Part shown: positions 23,680 through 34,991 of the stretch, piece by piece
How positions within the stretch are numbered: the stretch's first letter is position 1
Layout of the letters: the number at the start of each line of letters is the position of its first letter
Assembly: GCA_018340375.1 (NCBI GenBank)
Contig: JAFFJZ010000009.1
Span: 14,214,501 to 14,278,500 of the forward strand
Reading direction: 5' to 3'
From: Gonatopus flavifemur
Lineage: Eukaryota; Arthropoda; Insecta; Hymenoptera; Dryinidae
DNA: 64,000 nt
Made by a program: the position numbers and the translations under genes
The notes under the pieces: generated by a model
Told to the model about the DNA's origin: nothing
Database searches by the model: none
The model's input: only the letters and a program-made list of their open reading frames with translations

Positions 23680-23855
23680 TATTCATTTGTGATTCTTATG
23701 AGTTAGGAGAGTGTAGACTTCGTGTTTTTAATCTAAAATTGATAGATACAATAAATTTAAAAAAAAAAAAATTGGTAGATAATCTGTGATCTCAGGAATT
23801 ATCATTATAGCTGGCAAATTACATCCCATAACACAAGAGTTCCCGCAAAGAGCTC

Positions 23856-24210
23856 CCCTGGTGAAAATTTTTCTCTGAATATGTCTGAATTATTCTGAAT
23901 ATCATTAATTTTTTCTCAATTTCTCTTGCTTATTGGACATGTTTTTTGCCGCAGTTCTACATATTTCCCATCATAATTGATGAATTCCGTTGAAAAACTT
24001 TGAATTTCTGTGAATAACTGTGCACAAGCTCTGAACAACTCTGAAAATCTTTGAAAAACATGGAACAACTTTCATAGTTATTCAGAAAAATTCAGAGTAT
24101 TTCAGAGATTTTTGTTGAATTTCAGAGACAATGTGGAAAAATATGAAGAAATTCAGTGAAAAACAGGTCCAATAAGTGAGAGAAATTCAGAGAAATTATT
24201 TTCGCTAGGG
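23856..24210. mobile_element. CCCTGGTGAAAA-ended MITE
   Basis: The left end CCCTGGTGAAAATTTTTCTC is mirrored, with a few changes, by GAGAAATTATTTTCGCTAGGG; inner CTGAA(T/A) words are mirrored too. It sits against the left side of a GTTATGCGAC-family repeat (24212-24388), whose flank AAAGAGCTC is also seen at copy 1 (2.9 kb). Confidence 0.6.
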
Positions 24211-24211
24211 T

Positions 24212-24388
24212 CCCGTTATGCTAATCAATATGTATTTATTATGAATATTTTGAATTTAAAATGAACTCTTAATGAATCACTAAATATTCAGAAAGAACTC
24301 ATATCGAGATTCCATAATGAATTGTCCAGGCATTCAATACGTTTTCATTTTGAATGCATATTGAATTTATCATTCGTCGCATAATGGG
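24212..24388. mobile_element. Palindromic MITE, GTTATGCGAC family, copy 2 (diverged)
   Basis: CCCGTTATGCTAATCAATATG at the left and CATTCGTCGCATAATGGGG at the right, with the same inner order as 2906-3080 (AAAATGAACTCTTAATGAA, CAGAAAGAAC, CATAATGAATT, CATTCAATACGTTTTCATTT). The left part is altered and the CCCTGG-ended MITE lies directly beside it. Confidence 0.6.
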
Positions 24389-25030
24389 GACAATTCAAGA
24401 GCTCTTTGAAAAATTTTTATAAATTTAAATTGATTATTTGCGCTGGCCGGGATTGTAGTATCCTCCCAATGCAAGAGAACTCAAATTATTTTTGTGATGC
24501 TGTAAAATATTTGAAAAGCATAACCAAGTGCAGAATTATACAGATAAGTAGAGCACTGTTTCAAATCAAACGTATCCTTCCAAGTCATTTTTTTCTCATT
24601 CAGATATACTGGAGTGCATTCAGTGCTGTGAGGAATCTATGAGTTCAAACCGACTGTTTGTGTTATTGGATGTGAATTCACATTCATGTGAATCGAGTGA
24701 TACTTATCAACAATAAGTAGTAAAATCAAATATTCAGGTAATTTATGTACAACTTTTCCACAGGGAATTCTGTCGTTTTACACGAAGAACCAGTAGCGAA
24801 GCGACTGGAAAGTGATAATGATCAAAGCATACAATCCTCAATAAACGACTCATCTGAAGACGTGGGTGAACTTTTTGTCGATGTTGCGTCCGCACCAAAC
24901 ACCGACTCCCATACTGCCATCGCCAATGAAATAATCTGTGCATCTAAAGAAAATATCTCAATCATTTCAGAATCGGCAACACAGTCAATGTCACCGAAAA
25001 CGTCATTACGGTCCAATAACGATGCACCAG

Positions 25031-25362
25031 CAGGGATGGGTTCTGTGCGCGTGCGATAAGTAATATGCGTTAACTATGCGCAGATTATGCATAAAACATG
25101 TAGAATACGCAGAAAATGCAGAAAATGCATAAAACATTGTACAATTAATTCCGACTTGGAATTCAAAATTCAGAATATATGAAATAGATATTTATGAATG
25201 TCGAAATGGTAAACAATTCATAATTTGAAAATTATAACTCAACTTGACCATGAAAAAAGATGATGCAGAAAACCCCCTTTAGTTATCTGCATTATCTGCA
25301 TGAGTTTTATGCGCACAATATTCCTTGCATAAAACCTACCGTATTATGCGTACCCAACCCTG
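25031..25362. mobile_element. hAT-like MITE inside the THAP transposase exon
   Basis: The ends CAGGGATGGGT and ACCCAACCCTG are inverted. The flanking octamers TGCACCAG (25023-25030) and TGCACTAG (25363-25370) form an 8-bp duplication with one mismatch. The interior carries repeated TATGCG/ATGCATAAAAC words. Removing the element and one octamer (340 bp) brings the frames on either side together exactly (…NNDAPA-DHNYES…). Confidence 0.85.
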
Positions 25363-26300
25363 TGCACTAGCAGACCACAATTATGAGAGTTCTGTACAGA
25401 CATTGAGCACGAAACTGAATAGGGCGAGAGAAAAATTGGGTTGGCAAATGAAGAGAAATAAGGCACACAAGCGGAAAATCAAACGCATGGAAGGAACCAT
25501 CATCAGCCTCAAAGACATAGTAAGTGTGTTGAAAAATGAAAAGCTTGTGTCTGAGAATGCGCTTGCAGCTCTTTCTTCTATCGCCGATAATGATGTGTCA
25601 GAATTTTTGGAACGCTTTCTTAAAAATAGTTCACGTGGTACAATTTCTCGACAAGAATATCCTCCCACCCTCAGGTCATTAGCTTCGACATTACATTTTT
25701 ACTCTCCGAAAGCGTATCTTTTTATGAGAGAAAAATTCGGTAAAGCCCTTCCTGATCCTAGTACCATAAGGTCTTGGTATTCCTCACTTGATGGCGAACC
25801 AGGTTTTGAGGGTTGCGGATGCTGAGGCGGCAAACAAAAAAGTGTTTGTGGCTTTCATGCTGGATGAGATGGGGATTCAAAAGGGGGTGCAACATGCACC
25901 AAATGGAATAGTACGTGGTTATGTTGACATCGAAACATCGAACGAAGGAAACGGTGACGACGACCCCTTAGCAAAAGACGCTCTCGTTTTCATGGTTGTT
26001 GGAGTCGATCAGAGGTAGAAGCTGCCTATAGCATATTTTTTATTAAACGGTATAGACAGCTCCACCCTGATCGAACTCATTACAGAGAGTCTACGTCGAT
26101 TGCATGAGGTTGGGGTCACAGTGATTTCGGCAACGTTAGATGGTTCAGCACAGCATATTAATGTAATGAAGGAACTTGGAGTAGTTTTCGACATCAACGA
26201 TCCCCGTCCATTCTTTCCTCATCCTGTTACGGGTGGAAGAGTGTCCACCACACAAATGTCATGTCCAAAACATTGTAAATGACTTTAATTCAATGTTTTA

Positions 26301-27424
26301 AAAACGACATTCATTGTGTTTTGTGTTCGATTTCTTCTCTGAAATTATTATTGTTTTGATTTGTTTTTTGAGCGTTGCCTCACACATAATGCAGTAGAAC
26401 TTTTTCATCAACCTCATTTTCCACCGTTTCCATCTTCAAGAATTTAGGAAAAATGTTTCAAACAAAAATTCCTCATTTTTTCGCGTAGAATCATGATATG
26501 GGATAAAAAGTAGGAGGTTCCATTTGAAAAATTGAAGTTGACCTCATTTTTACCGACCACAGCGTCATCTACTATGGAACCGAGATCGCCATTGTGTCGT
26601 CCCCTCTCTCCACAACATTCGAATGAGATATTTCGGCTCTTGGATGCATTCCACAAGATATCCGCATATTGTTTCATAGACTTTATTTTTCATCGATTGT
26701 GGCACCATCTTCAAAAATTGAAAAAAATGTTTCAAGCAAAAGTTACTCAGTTTTTTGCGTAGAATCAAGATATGCAATAAAAAGTGGGGATTCCTGTTTA
26801 AAAAAATGATGTTGACCCCATTTTAATCGATCATAACGCCATCTATGATGAAACTGATATCGTAGTTTTGTGGCCCCCTCTTTGTATAACAACTTTGGTA
26901 TGAAGTACTTTTGGTTTAAGATGCATGTTTTTGAGATATTTGCATTTGAAGATTAAAATGGGACACCCTGTATAAACGTGAAAATATTCAATTTACAGGT
27001 CAATCATTTACACGAAGACTACCATGTTATAGAAGAAGGTGAATTTTCTTCCCATGTTTGTAATACTTCTGGGTTGTTATACATTCTGTTTCTATCTTGG
27101 GGAAAAAAATTGCATGAAGCCAGAATCAACTGAGTTTCGCATTTGATATGGTAACAGAATCACATTCAGCCTAATTACTGACACATGAAGTGGTCAAAGC
27201 CTTCCTCAAAAAAATTAGCGACCTCCGTTAAGAGAACCCATCGAATCTCTCCAAATTGTATTAAAAATTCGATAGTTTCCCCAATCAACATTTTGCGTCT
27301 TGAGATATGTTTTAAACAGCTTCAAAACACTTTATACAACTTTCTTAGGTGTCTAAAATTTGTCTTGTGCTCAAAAGATATCTAGGACATATCTAAAAAT
27401 ATTGCGTAAGAGATCTTAAAATTA
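26301..27424. repeat. Duplicated ~290-bp block ending GGGACACCCTG
   Basis: Two diverged direct copies are recognisable (about 26440-26720 and 26710-26985). They share the order AAATTGAAGTTGACC/AAATGATGTTGACC, CAGCGTCATCTA/AACGCCATCTA, GATATTTCGG/GATATTTGC and AAAATGTTTCAA. The second ends GGGACACCCTG followed by TA, like the right terminus of a CAGGGTG-type mariner relative; no matching left terminus is found. 27000-27424 shows nothing coding. Confidence 0.45.
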
Positions 27425-28716
27425 CAGGTTGGTTGAAAAGTTTTGAAAGCGACACCTATCAACCAGTACAGGAATCAAAATTTATACGCTATTTTTATAT
27501 TTCTTCCTTCATTTGAACACACACACAATTTTATTCCGATCTGTCAATTCATTCTTTGTTTACAAGCCATTCGAAGTTGACGTGTCAGTGTATTTTGTGA
27601 AAATGGAGAAATCCGAATATCGTGCAGTGATAAAATTCTTTGTTTTGGAAGGTTTATCAGCAACAGAAATTCATACACAAATGAAGAAAGTGTTGAAAGA
27701 ATCTGCTCCTTCATTTCCAACTGTACATCGATGGGTTTTAGAGTTTAAACGTGGTCGTACAGGCGTTGAAGATCAATCATGTAGTGGACGTCCAAAAAGT
27801 GCAACGAAATCAGACATCATCGAGCAAGTGCATGATATTGTTTGTAAAGATCCGAGTTTGACTAAGCGTGAAATTGCTGATACCATAGGCATCTAGAATG
27901 AACGAGTACTCCATATTTTACTCGAAGAATTACATATGAGAAAGCTTTTTGGAAAATTGGTGCCGCATTCGTTCAGAATTCAACAAAAACTGAATCGAAA
28001 ACAAATTTCTCAGCGTAATTTGGAGCGTTTTAAGCAGAATAAGACCGATTTTTTGCGTCATTTCGTAACTGTGGACGAGACTTGGATCTACCACCATGAT
28101 CCTAAACTGAAACAAGAACGTTTACAGTGGACTGAAGCTAGTTGTTCAGCTCCAAAACGGGTGAAGTCAGAAGGATCGGCAAAAAAGGTTTTAGCATCGG
28201 TTTTTTGAGACGCAAAAGGGGTTTTGTTGATTGATTATCTCGAAAAAGGTGAAACAATTGACTCTGAATATTATTGCAACCTTTTGGACCAGTTGGATGA
28301 AAGAATTCGTGAAAAAAGATCTGGTTTACGGAAGAAAAAAATCATTTTTCATCAAGACAATGCACGTGTTCACACAAGTGTTCTGGCGATGGCTAAACTG
28401 AACGAATTGAAGTACGAATTGCTTGAACAACCACCGTATTCATCAGATTTGGCTCCCTCCGACTATTACCTCTTCAGAAATTTGAAACCATTCCTTCGTG
28501 GAAAGCGTTTTTCCTCGAATGAAGAAGCTATTGCAGCTGTGGAACAGTATTTTGCGGAGCTTCCGGAAAATCATTACAGAGATGGTATAAAATTATTGGA
28601 GGATCGTTAGAATAAGTGTGTTGAGGTTGAGGGATACTATATTGAATAAAAAACTCATTTCATCAAAAAATACACGTTCTTTCATTTTTTGCTTTCAAAA
28701 CTTTTCAATCAACCTG
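27425..28716 (+). mobile_element. Mariner (DD34D), 1292 bp, inactivated
   Basis: TIRs CAGGTTGGTTGAAAAGTTTT and AAAACTTTTCAATCAACCTG are flanked by TA (27423-27424, 28717-28718). The length is that of canonical mariners. It contains one transposase gene with nonsense codons and no frameshift. Confidence 0.92.
27603..28650 (+). pseudogene. Mariner transposase with three nonsense codons
   Basis: The coding frame starts at an ATG (MEKSEYRAVIKFF) and includes an HTH and GRP linker (EDQSCSGRPKSA). The catalytic acids lie in VTVDETW, FHQDNARVH and SSDLAPSDYYLF, with 34 residues between the second and third (DD34D). The single frame is broken by TAG at 27895 (after DTIGI), TGA at 28206 (after LASVF, where W is expected) and TAG near 28608 (after LEDR, where W is expected). 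All three fit single substitutions, two of them at Trp codons. The lack of indels suggests fairly recent death. Confidence 0.92.
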
Positions 28717-28848
28717 TATCTAAAAGGAAAGAAATCTCAAGACGTTTCAGGATATCTCAAGACTCGAAATGTCCATTGGATTCTGACCAAATTCTATTCA
28801 TTCGGTATTGGTCACATTCATCAAAATTGTTTTACTACAATCCATGCC

Positions 28849-29329
28849 CCAGACAGCACAGAAAGTTCTGTGGATATTTCGAAAACGTTCTCTTTGTTCT
28901 GCGTGTTCTAGTCCCCGTGGAATAGTTTCTCCAAACGTTCAACGTACCTTCTCTTTTGATGCTGCACACGTTCTTTTCATCTAGCACCAGGGTTGGGTTT
29001 ATGACGTGATTCCTCAGTTTCTCACCCGTTGATCGGCATCGCTGGAGTTCATCATAAATTCTTTTGGGCGGGACAAGAGTATATTTTGAACTTCCATAAC
29101 GATTCATATACACTGTCATACGAGTGGTCTCCACGAATACTTCATGCATTCTTTATGCGTATCTCAAGAACTCCCAGATGTATCCATCAAGAACACTTCA
29201 AGAATTCCTTTGATACTTCATGTATTCTTCCAGAATACCATACGAGTTGATGGAAATGAATTCTGTAGATGTTCTTCACTCTGAATTCTCTGCGAATTCA
29301 AAGGGTACTTGTGTGCTGTCTGGGTTTAT
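28849..29329. mobile_element. CCCAGACAGCACAG-ended element
   Basis: The left end CCCCAGACAGCACAGAAAG faces the right end GTGTGCTGTCTGGG. The interior contains degenerate direct repeats of the AAGAACTCCCAGATGTATCC / AAGAACACTTCAAGAATTCC type. The same end words occur at 54.1, 58.5 and 59.8-61.0 kb, so this is a dispersed non-coding family. Confidence 0.5.
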
Positions 29330-30240
29330 TACACGCTCTGCACGTTTCTCTTTCACTAAGGTATATGTTATATTTACAGATGTTATTACTACATACATAT
29401 GTTTCTTGTATATTTAAATTCAATGCTAAATATAAAAATTATCTTGAATAATATTGTATGAAATTTAATTCAAATTTTGTATAATGTTGAAGTTCATGGA
29501 AAACATTACTTCTCTCCTGATTCATTATGATAATTAAATGTATATGTTAAATGAATGCAGTCAGTATTATGTAGAATTATGAATTTTACATTTGAATACA
29601 ATATTTATCATGTTCTTATATTTCCTAATAGATGCCCCGCATTGCATGTAACTTGGGCGATTCAAATTTCGCGCGAATTCCTGCCCAGATACCGAAAGTA
29701 AAATGGCTTCTAATAGGAACCATCCCCACCACCGGATCCACTATCCAGTGTATAGTATAGATCAGTGGGCGTTGGAGATTCATATATCATCGGCACTGTT
29801 CATCACTGTGAAGTTCTGATTTTCCACTCCATGAACAAGGGTCATAATGGATACAAAACGAGCACACAGCTGCGGGATATTGTGACAGATTTGAGAATAT
29901 ATCTTCGAACAGAATTCAGTCCCATTCTCAAAAATCTTTCCGGAATGTACGATGGAATCGAACAGCAATTTTAAAGCTGTATACATTTTCAGTCGCTTTT
30001 GCGTAGACTTGGCTCAAACCTTGTAGAAAGTACGAAAGCATCGTATCGATCGTGTTCTGTAATCAACTTTTCTTGCACTGTTGCCCCATTTTTATTCCCT
30101 ACAGTTGCGAAAATTTGGCAAACGCTCAAAAGAAGTTTAAAAGATTGATTTATGAGCGAACTACAATGCGAGCACGAGTTCACTGTAATTTCACACTAGA
30201 TTACTGAAGAAAACATATTATAGAACATAATTCTTTCGTG
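29330..30240. other. No gene supported
   Basis: AT-rich to about 29640, then a more balanced segment. Overlapping ORFs of 64-69 codons on both strands between 29765 and 30183 have no recognisable motif. Confidence 0.35.
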
Positions 30241-30242
30241 TA

Positions 30243-30502
30243 AAGCTGACATTTCATGGGGCGTCGAGGGATGAGGGCCAAATTAACGAAAAACCAAATC
30301 AACGAAAAGTTGGTTGAAAAGAGAGATACGTCACACTCTCTCTTTTCAAACACTGATTTCGTTGATTTGTCTCTTCGTTGATTTGGTCCCCATCCGCGTC
30401 GAGCGGCAGCGTCGACATTGGAAGAAGGAAGAGAATCGATCGGACCTCCCTTTTCTTCCAATGTTGACGCTGCCGCTCGACGCCCCATAAAATGTCAGCT
30501 TA
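30243..30502. mobile_element. Palindromic MITE (AAGCTGACATTT) carrying a nested 127-bp insertion
   Basis: AAGCTGACATTTCATGGGGC at the left is mirrored at the right end (GCCCCATAAAATGTCAGCTT), and CGGCAGCGTCGACATTGGAA is mirrored inside. TA can be read at both flanks. The left arm is split at GCGTCGAG by a second element (30269-30395). Confidence 0.7.
30261..30403. mobile_element. 127-bp nested MITE with 8-bp target duplication
   Basis: The element at 30269-30395 has ends GGATGAGGGCCAAATTAACG and the mirrored CGTTGATTTGGTCCCCATCC. The octamer GCGTCGAG stands directly on both sides (30261-30268 and 30396-30403). Interior words AATCAACGAAAAGTTGG and CACTCTCTCTTTTC are partly mirrored. The 8-bp duplication suggests hAT- or P-type mobilisation. 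Confidence 0.8.
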
Positions 30503-30699
30503 AGAATTCTGACGTGAGTTTGCGTCTTAAATGAACATATTAGATCGTATTGTCGTAAGCGAATTCAATCGTTAAGAGAGTTGAAAGTTTCCTTGTTTGC
30601 TTAGTACGTAAATGGGACGTAAAAAAGACTGACTACTTTTGACTGTTCATTGTCCTCGCCCAAATCTTTCACAAGGGCTTCGTGCAATTAGCTTCGAGT

Positions 30700-31502
30700 C
30701 TTCTTTCTCGGAGCCTTCTTTCTACGTCGCGGAAACACAAGGCTGACAACGGAATTGTATCCGGGAATCATGCAGGAAGTGCGACACAAGATTGATTCAC
30801 AACTGAAGGTCGGCAACCCATCCAGTCGCCTCTGGGTCCTATCCGGGAAAGTTTTTGAGAGGTAGGTATCGTATACGGGCATCCGGGTGCGTGGGAAGAA
30901 TAGCTGGGCATAGGACGGATTCATATCCGGTGTGATTCGGGAGTCATGCAGCAATTAGAACGCGAAATTGATTTGAAACTAATGTTCGGTATTCCATCCT
31001 GTCTCATCCGGATCCTATACGCAGAAGTTTTTGAGAGAACACCAAGGATGAGAACGGAACTATATCCGGATTCATCCGGCAATCATACGGAAAGTGGAAC
31101 GCGAAATCACCTCACGACCCAAGCTCGACAACCCATCTGGGACCCTCCGGGTCCTAATCGAGTCAGTTTTTGAGAGATGAGTATCCTATACGGGCTAATC
31201 CGGGCGCATGTCGGGAACAGCTAGGCATAAGACGGAACCATATCCGGGGTCATCCGGGCGTCAGACGGGAATTAGGACACGAAATTGATTCAAATTCCAT
31301 GATCGATATTCCATCCGGTCTCATCCCGATCCTATCTAGGTGAGCCTTTGGAAGATAGTCATTGTATACGGGTGTATTCGGAAACCTGACCCGGAGGGAG
31401 ATTCACCGCAAAATCCGTATACGCGCCCTGATACGCCCGGATAGAGTCCCGGCTGTATCCGGGTTCCCATCCGGATCTCTATCCGGTTTTTTACCAGGGT
31501 TC
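30700..31502. repeat. Imperfect long-period repeat ending in TTTTTTACCAGGG
   Basis: Blocks beginning near 30873, 31188 and 31355 share TACGGGC, ATCCGGGTGCG/ATCCGGGCGCA, GAATAGCTGGGCATAGGACGG and TCATATCCGG. Words such as GTTTTTGAGAG recur near 30850, 31030 and 31160. The block ends at TATCCGGTTTTTTACCAGGG, closely similar to the right end of the 14366-18639 element, so this is probably a related element with a tandem interior. Confidence 0.55.
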
Positions 31503-32551
31503 GCTCATTTTGAATGGAGTGTAGCCCACATGTCCTCGTTCCGCTCGCATTTTGAACAATTTCAGATATCCGGGGATATATGAGAAGGCACTCATCGGTT
31601 TTTCACTCAATTGAGAAACTTTGTGAATTTATGTCAAAGAGATACGATGTAAGACATGTGAACTCATCGTATCTATTTTGAACGTATTTTAAAGTAGGGG
31701 TCTATCGCGCATGTCTGTGAAGGGAACGGCTGATCGAGAACGGAGAAGAGCAGAGTGTAACAGGGAAATACGACGTGTGTGATTTATTTTAAATAAGTGA
31801 TAAGAGTGTAAATAGAATTATTATTGAAATAATAGCTTCATGTCGTTCCTTGATTTTTACAGGTGAGCGTGTAAATTTAGGTTTAGTTTTGGGTTTAGGT
31901 TTTTGCCATTAAGATACTGTGACGTCTTGAGCTTCTGGAAAGTCCTCGACACTACTGCGGGGTTAAAGGGTTTTAAAACTAGAAATTTGATTTTTGAAAT
32001 CCCTCAGTTATGAAGTTCCTCGTTTTAGTTGTCACGCAAGGACCGAGGATTCCGAGACTCTGAGATAATGACAACATACATATATGTTCTGATGTTTAAT
32101 TGACTATGTTGATTTAATAATGTTGATCTTGAGGGACTTATTTATTTTCGAATTTTCGTTTAAATTCCGCGGGTTGATTGATTTACGTAGATCGCACTTC
32201 CATGTTCAATCAGAGGATTGATTGGCACGATTGGTTTGGGGTAATAGTGGTGTATACCCTGTGTGTATAACATCCACCCCAATGTTATGACAGAAAGGTC
32301 ATATGTGTGTATGTAAACAAATAGGTAAGTGATTCAGATATTAAGGTAGGTAGTTTCGAAATGTTATTTGACTAATGTATTTAAAGTGTATTTGAGTGTA
32401 TGTTCATTCTTTCCCTTTAGGTATTCTTAAAGAGGAAATAAGTACATATACTCTGGACGAAGGAAGGAATTTTGTACTCAAGAGTATCCTTCTTCGATGG
32501 ACCCTCTTGATGAAGACTGTGCAAAGGTGAGTTTTGATACAAGAATGTATA
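31503..32551. other. Intergenic, no gene seen
   Basis: Includes TTTGTGAATTT and TGATTTATTTTAAATAAG-like AT-rich tracts and a (T/G)GTGTATA-rich segment at 32240-32290. No ORF with domain evidence. Confidence 0.35.
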
Positions 32552-32553
32552 TA

Positions 32554-34585
32554 CAGGGTGGGGCATTTAAAGTGTCGCGGGCGTTTTTTCCAAAAATAAA
32601 ATGAGATACGAGAAACTTTTCCGGACGAAAATCGTAGGGTATCGAGGGGGACATCCGATGGTGGCCTTGGCTTTGACCTCAAATCTCATCTTCAAGGGCA
32701 TTCTGAGGTCAACTCTTGTTTTTTAAATAGCATCTCATATTTTTTACTGCAGATTTGGATTCTAGGTCAAAAACCAAGAAACTTTTGTCTGAACCATTTT
32801 CCTGAAATCCGCAAAGATGGCGCTCCAATCGATATTGTTCCATACTGAATCTGACATTAGAATAACTCGAAAACGAAGGGTCTTGGAGGAGAATGTTTCG
32901 GACAAAAGTTGTCTGATTCCAAGGGGGACCCCTTGAACTGAAACGGAGGTGATGGGGTATAACAGACAAAACACAACACATTTCAATCTTCTACATCACT
33001 TGGATAATTTTAATGCAGTAGATGCTTAAAATGATGGCCTTCGACTTCAATACACATTTCAAAACGTTTTACAAAAGATTGCTGAACTCGTGCTAAAATA
33101 TCTTCATTGATGCTCGCGCATGCATTGATGATTCGTTGACGCATATTCTCAGGTGTAGTCGGTGCTTGTTAATAAACTGTATCTTTTATGTATCCCCATA
33201 AAAAAAAATCTGGAGAAGTAAGATCCGGAGAACGGGCAGGCCAATGAACTGGTCCACGACGTCCTATCCATCGTCCAGGATAATCTCTGTCCAATATTTC
33301 TCGAGCTGTGACTGCATAATGGGATGGACAACCATCGTGTTGATACCACATATTCAATCGTTCCTGAATAGGTATGTCTTCAAGTAATGTTGGAAGTACT
33401 TGATCTAAGAAATGTCTGTACTTCTCTCCATTTAGCGTATCTGCAATGAAGTACGGTCCAATTACTCGAGATCGAAAAATACCACACCAAACATTCACAG
33501 CCCATTGTCTTTGATGCTCTACTTGACGTAACCATCTTGGATTTTCTGTCGCCCAGTAATGCATATTATGCCGATTTACTTGACCATGATTGGTGAACGT
33601 CGACTCATCAGAAAATAATATGTTGAGGAAGTTGTTATTGTGCATTTGCGCTAGACCCCATCGACAAAACTGTACACGATTTTCGAAATCATCACCGTGA
33701 AGGTCTTGATGCAAACAAATGTGATACGGATGGAATTTGTGACGTTTCAGTATTCGAAGAACACTTCTTCGAGAAATTCCCGAATGGAGTTCAATTTCAC
33801 GAGAGCTCACGTGTGGATTATTGGCTACTGCAGCTAGTACATTAACTTCCGCATTTTCTCCGCTAACAGTTCTCATTCGATGTCGTTTTTCCCTTGTAAC
33901 ACTTCCCGTTTCTGAGAATAATTTTGTAATGCGTTGAAAATACCTAATGGATGGCGTTGTTCTTTCAGGAAATCGTTCTGCATACAAGTCATATGCTTGT
34001 CTGGGGTTCTTATGCACTTCACCGTAAATGTAGATCATATCGATCTTTTCAGAAACCGTGTATCGGATATCCATGATTTTCAATTTGTCATAAACCAAGT
34101 AATAATCAAATGTAACTGACAAACTGACTTTCAAAATCGTGAATTTTCACTGAACCCCGTCGTTTGTTTACATCGCGTGAGCTCTGAATGGTGGTAATGT
34201 AGACGATTGAAATGTGTTGTGTATTGACAACTTTTGTACGAAACATTCTTTTGCAAGACCCTTCGTTTTCGAGTTATTCGAATGTCAGATTCAAAATGGA
34301 ACAATATCGATTAGAGCGCCATTTTTGCGGATTTCAGGAAAATGGTTCAGACAAAAGTTTCTTGGTTTTTGACCTAGAATCCAAATCTGCAGTAAAAAAT
34401 ATAAGATGCTATTTAAAAAACAAGAGTTGATCTCAGAATGCCCTTGAAGATGAGATTTGAGGTCAAAGCCAAGGTCACCATCGGATGTCCCCCTCGGTAC
34501 CCTACAACTTTTGTCCGAAAAATTTTCTCGTATCTCACTTTATTTTTGGAAAAAACGCCCGCGACACTTTAAATGCCCCACCCTG
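32554..34585 (-). mobile_element. DD41D mariner-like transposon, copy 2 (2032 bp)
   Basis: It has the same length, ends and long TIRs as copy 1, flanked by TA (32552-32553, 34586-34587). Sequence agreement with copy 1 is very high along the full length. The transposase has one premature stop. Confidence 0.9.
33025..34134 (-). pseudogene. DD41D transposase, nonsense mutant
   Basis: The frame is the same as in copy 1 for 321 codons, then codon 322 is TAA instead of CAA (after KDTVY, within plus-strand TTGTTAATAAACTGTATC). The catalytic acids in FSDES, HDGCPSH and SPDLTSPDFF lie before the stop; the lost part is the last 48 residues. Other differences from copy 1 are few: MIYIY for MIHIY, RMRTV for RMKTV, NNFLNIL for NNFINIL, GYIKD for GYMKD. 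The frame remains otherwise open downstream of the stop. Confidence 0.88.
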
Positions 34586-34596
34586 TATATATATTA

Positions 34597-34988
34597 GGTA
34601 TACCGATAACTTGGGTCCGCCGTTTTTTCTGAAATTCGAGGCTTTATTGTAAAAAACTGGTTAAACATTTATGATTCGAAGTATTGTCTATCGCTGGCCA
34701 CTACTCTCTCCCATTTTTCGGACAGCATACGAATCCCGCGTTGACAACCGTTCTTGAAGCGTTGAAACCACTCTCGACACGTTGTTTCACTAATAGCGGC
34801 CTCACCATAGGTATTTGAGAGCATTCGATGAGCCTCAGCCGCAGATTTCTTCACATTAAAGCAGAAAATTGAAAACTCCCGCAAATGACGAGAATTCGGC
34901 TCGTAAGCTGACATGTTTAATCGACAATAACTTTATGATGCAGACACAAATCGACTAATATTTCGATGGCGTTATGTTTACAAATACC
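34597..34988 (-). mobile_element. Internally deleted mariner (392 bp)
   Basis: Ends GGTATACCG and AAATACC are flanked by TA (34595-34596, 34989-34990). The only ORF (34914-34669, minus) joins a mariner N-terminal HTH (FNVKKSAAEAHRML…ETTCREWFQRFKNG) directly to the C-terminal tail (EKWERVVASDRQYF). The whole catalytic core has therefore been deleted in frame. It is a MITE-forming derivative of a different mariner subfamily from the others here, about 10 bp from the DD41D copy 2. Confidence 0.8.
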
Positions 34989-34991
34989 TAA

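Larger units (their letters stand above)
21741..26300 (+). pseudogene. Decayed THAP/P-type transposase gene
   Basis: The exon at 21741-21922 encodes a THAP zinc-finger core: FPFTKKEVLERWVNSVP, then ILCSRHFEKSC, then AVPSIFP. It ends one base into a codon at a GTATAA donor. The exon beginning at 24764 (acceptor TTTTCCACAG) supplies two bases, so the phases match across a 2.8 kb intron. It encodes an acidic Ser-rich linker. After a MITE (25031-25362) the same frame continues with a coiled coil (LSTKLNRAREKLGW…MKRNKAHKRKIKRME) and the P-element domain (HFYSPKAYLFMREKFG…PDPSTIRSWY). A frameshift near 25800, an in-frame TAG at 26017 (QR-stop-KLPIAYF) and collapse after PFFPHPVTGGRV near 26250 show it is dead. 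The first exon with the CxxxC pair is not found. Confidence 0.8.
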
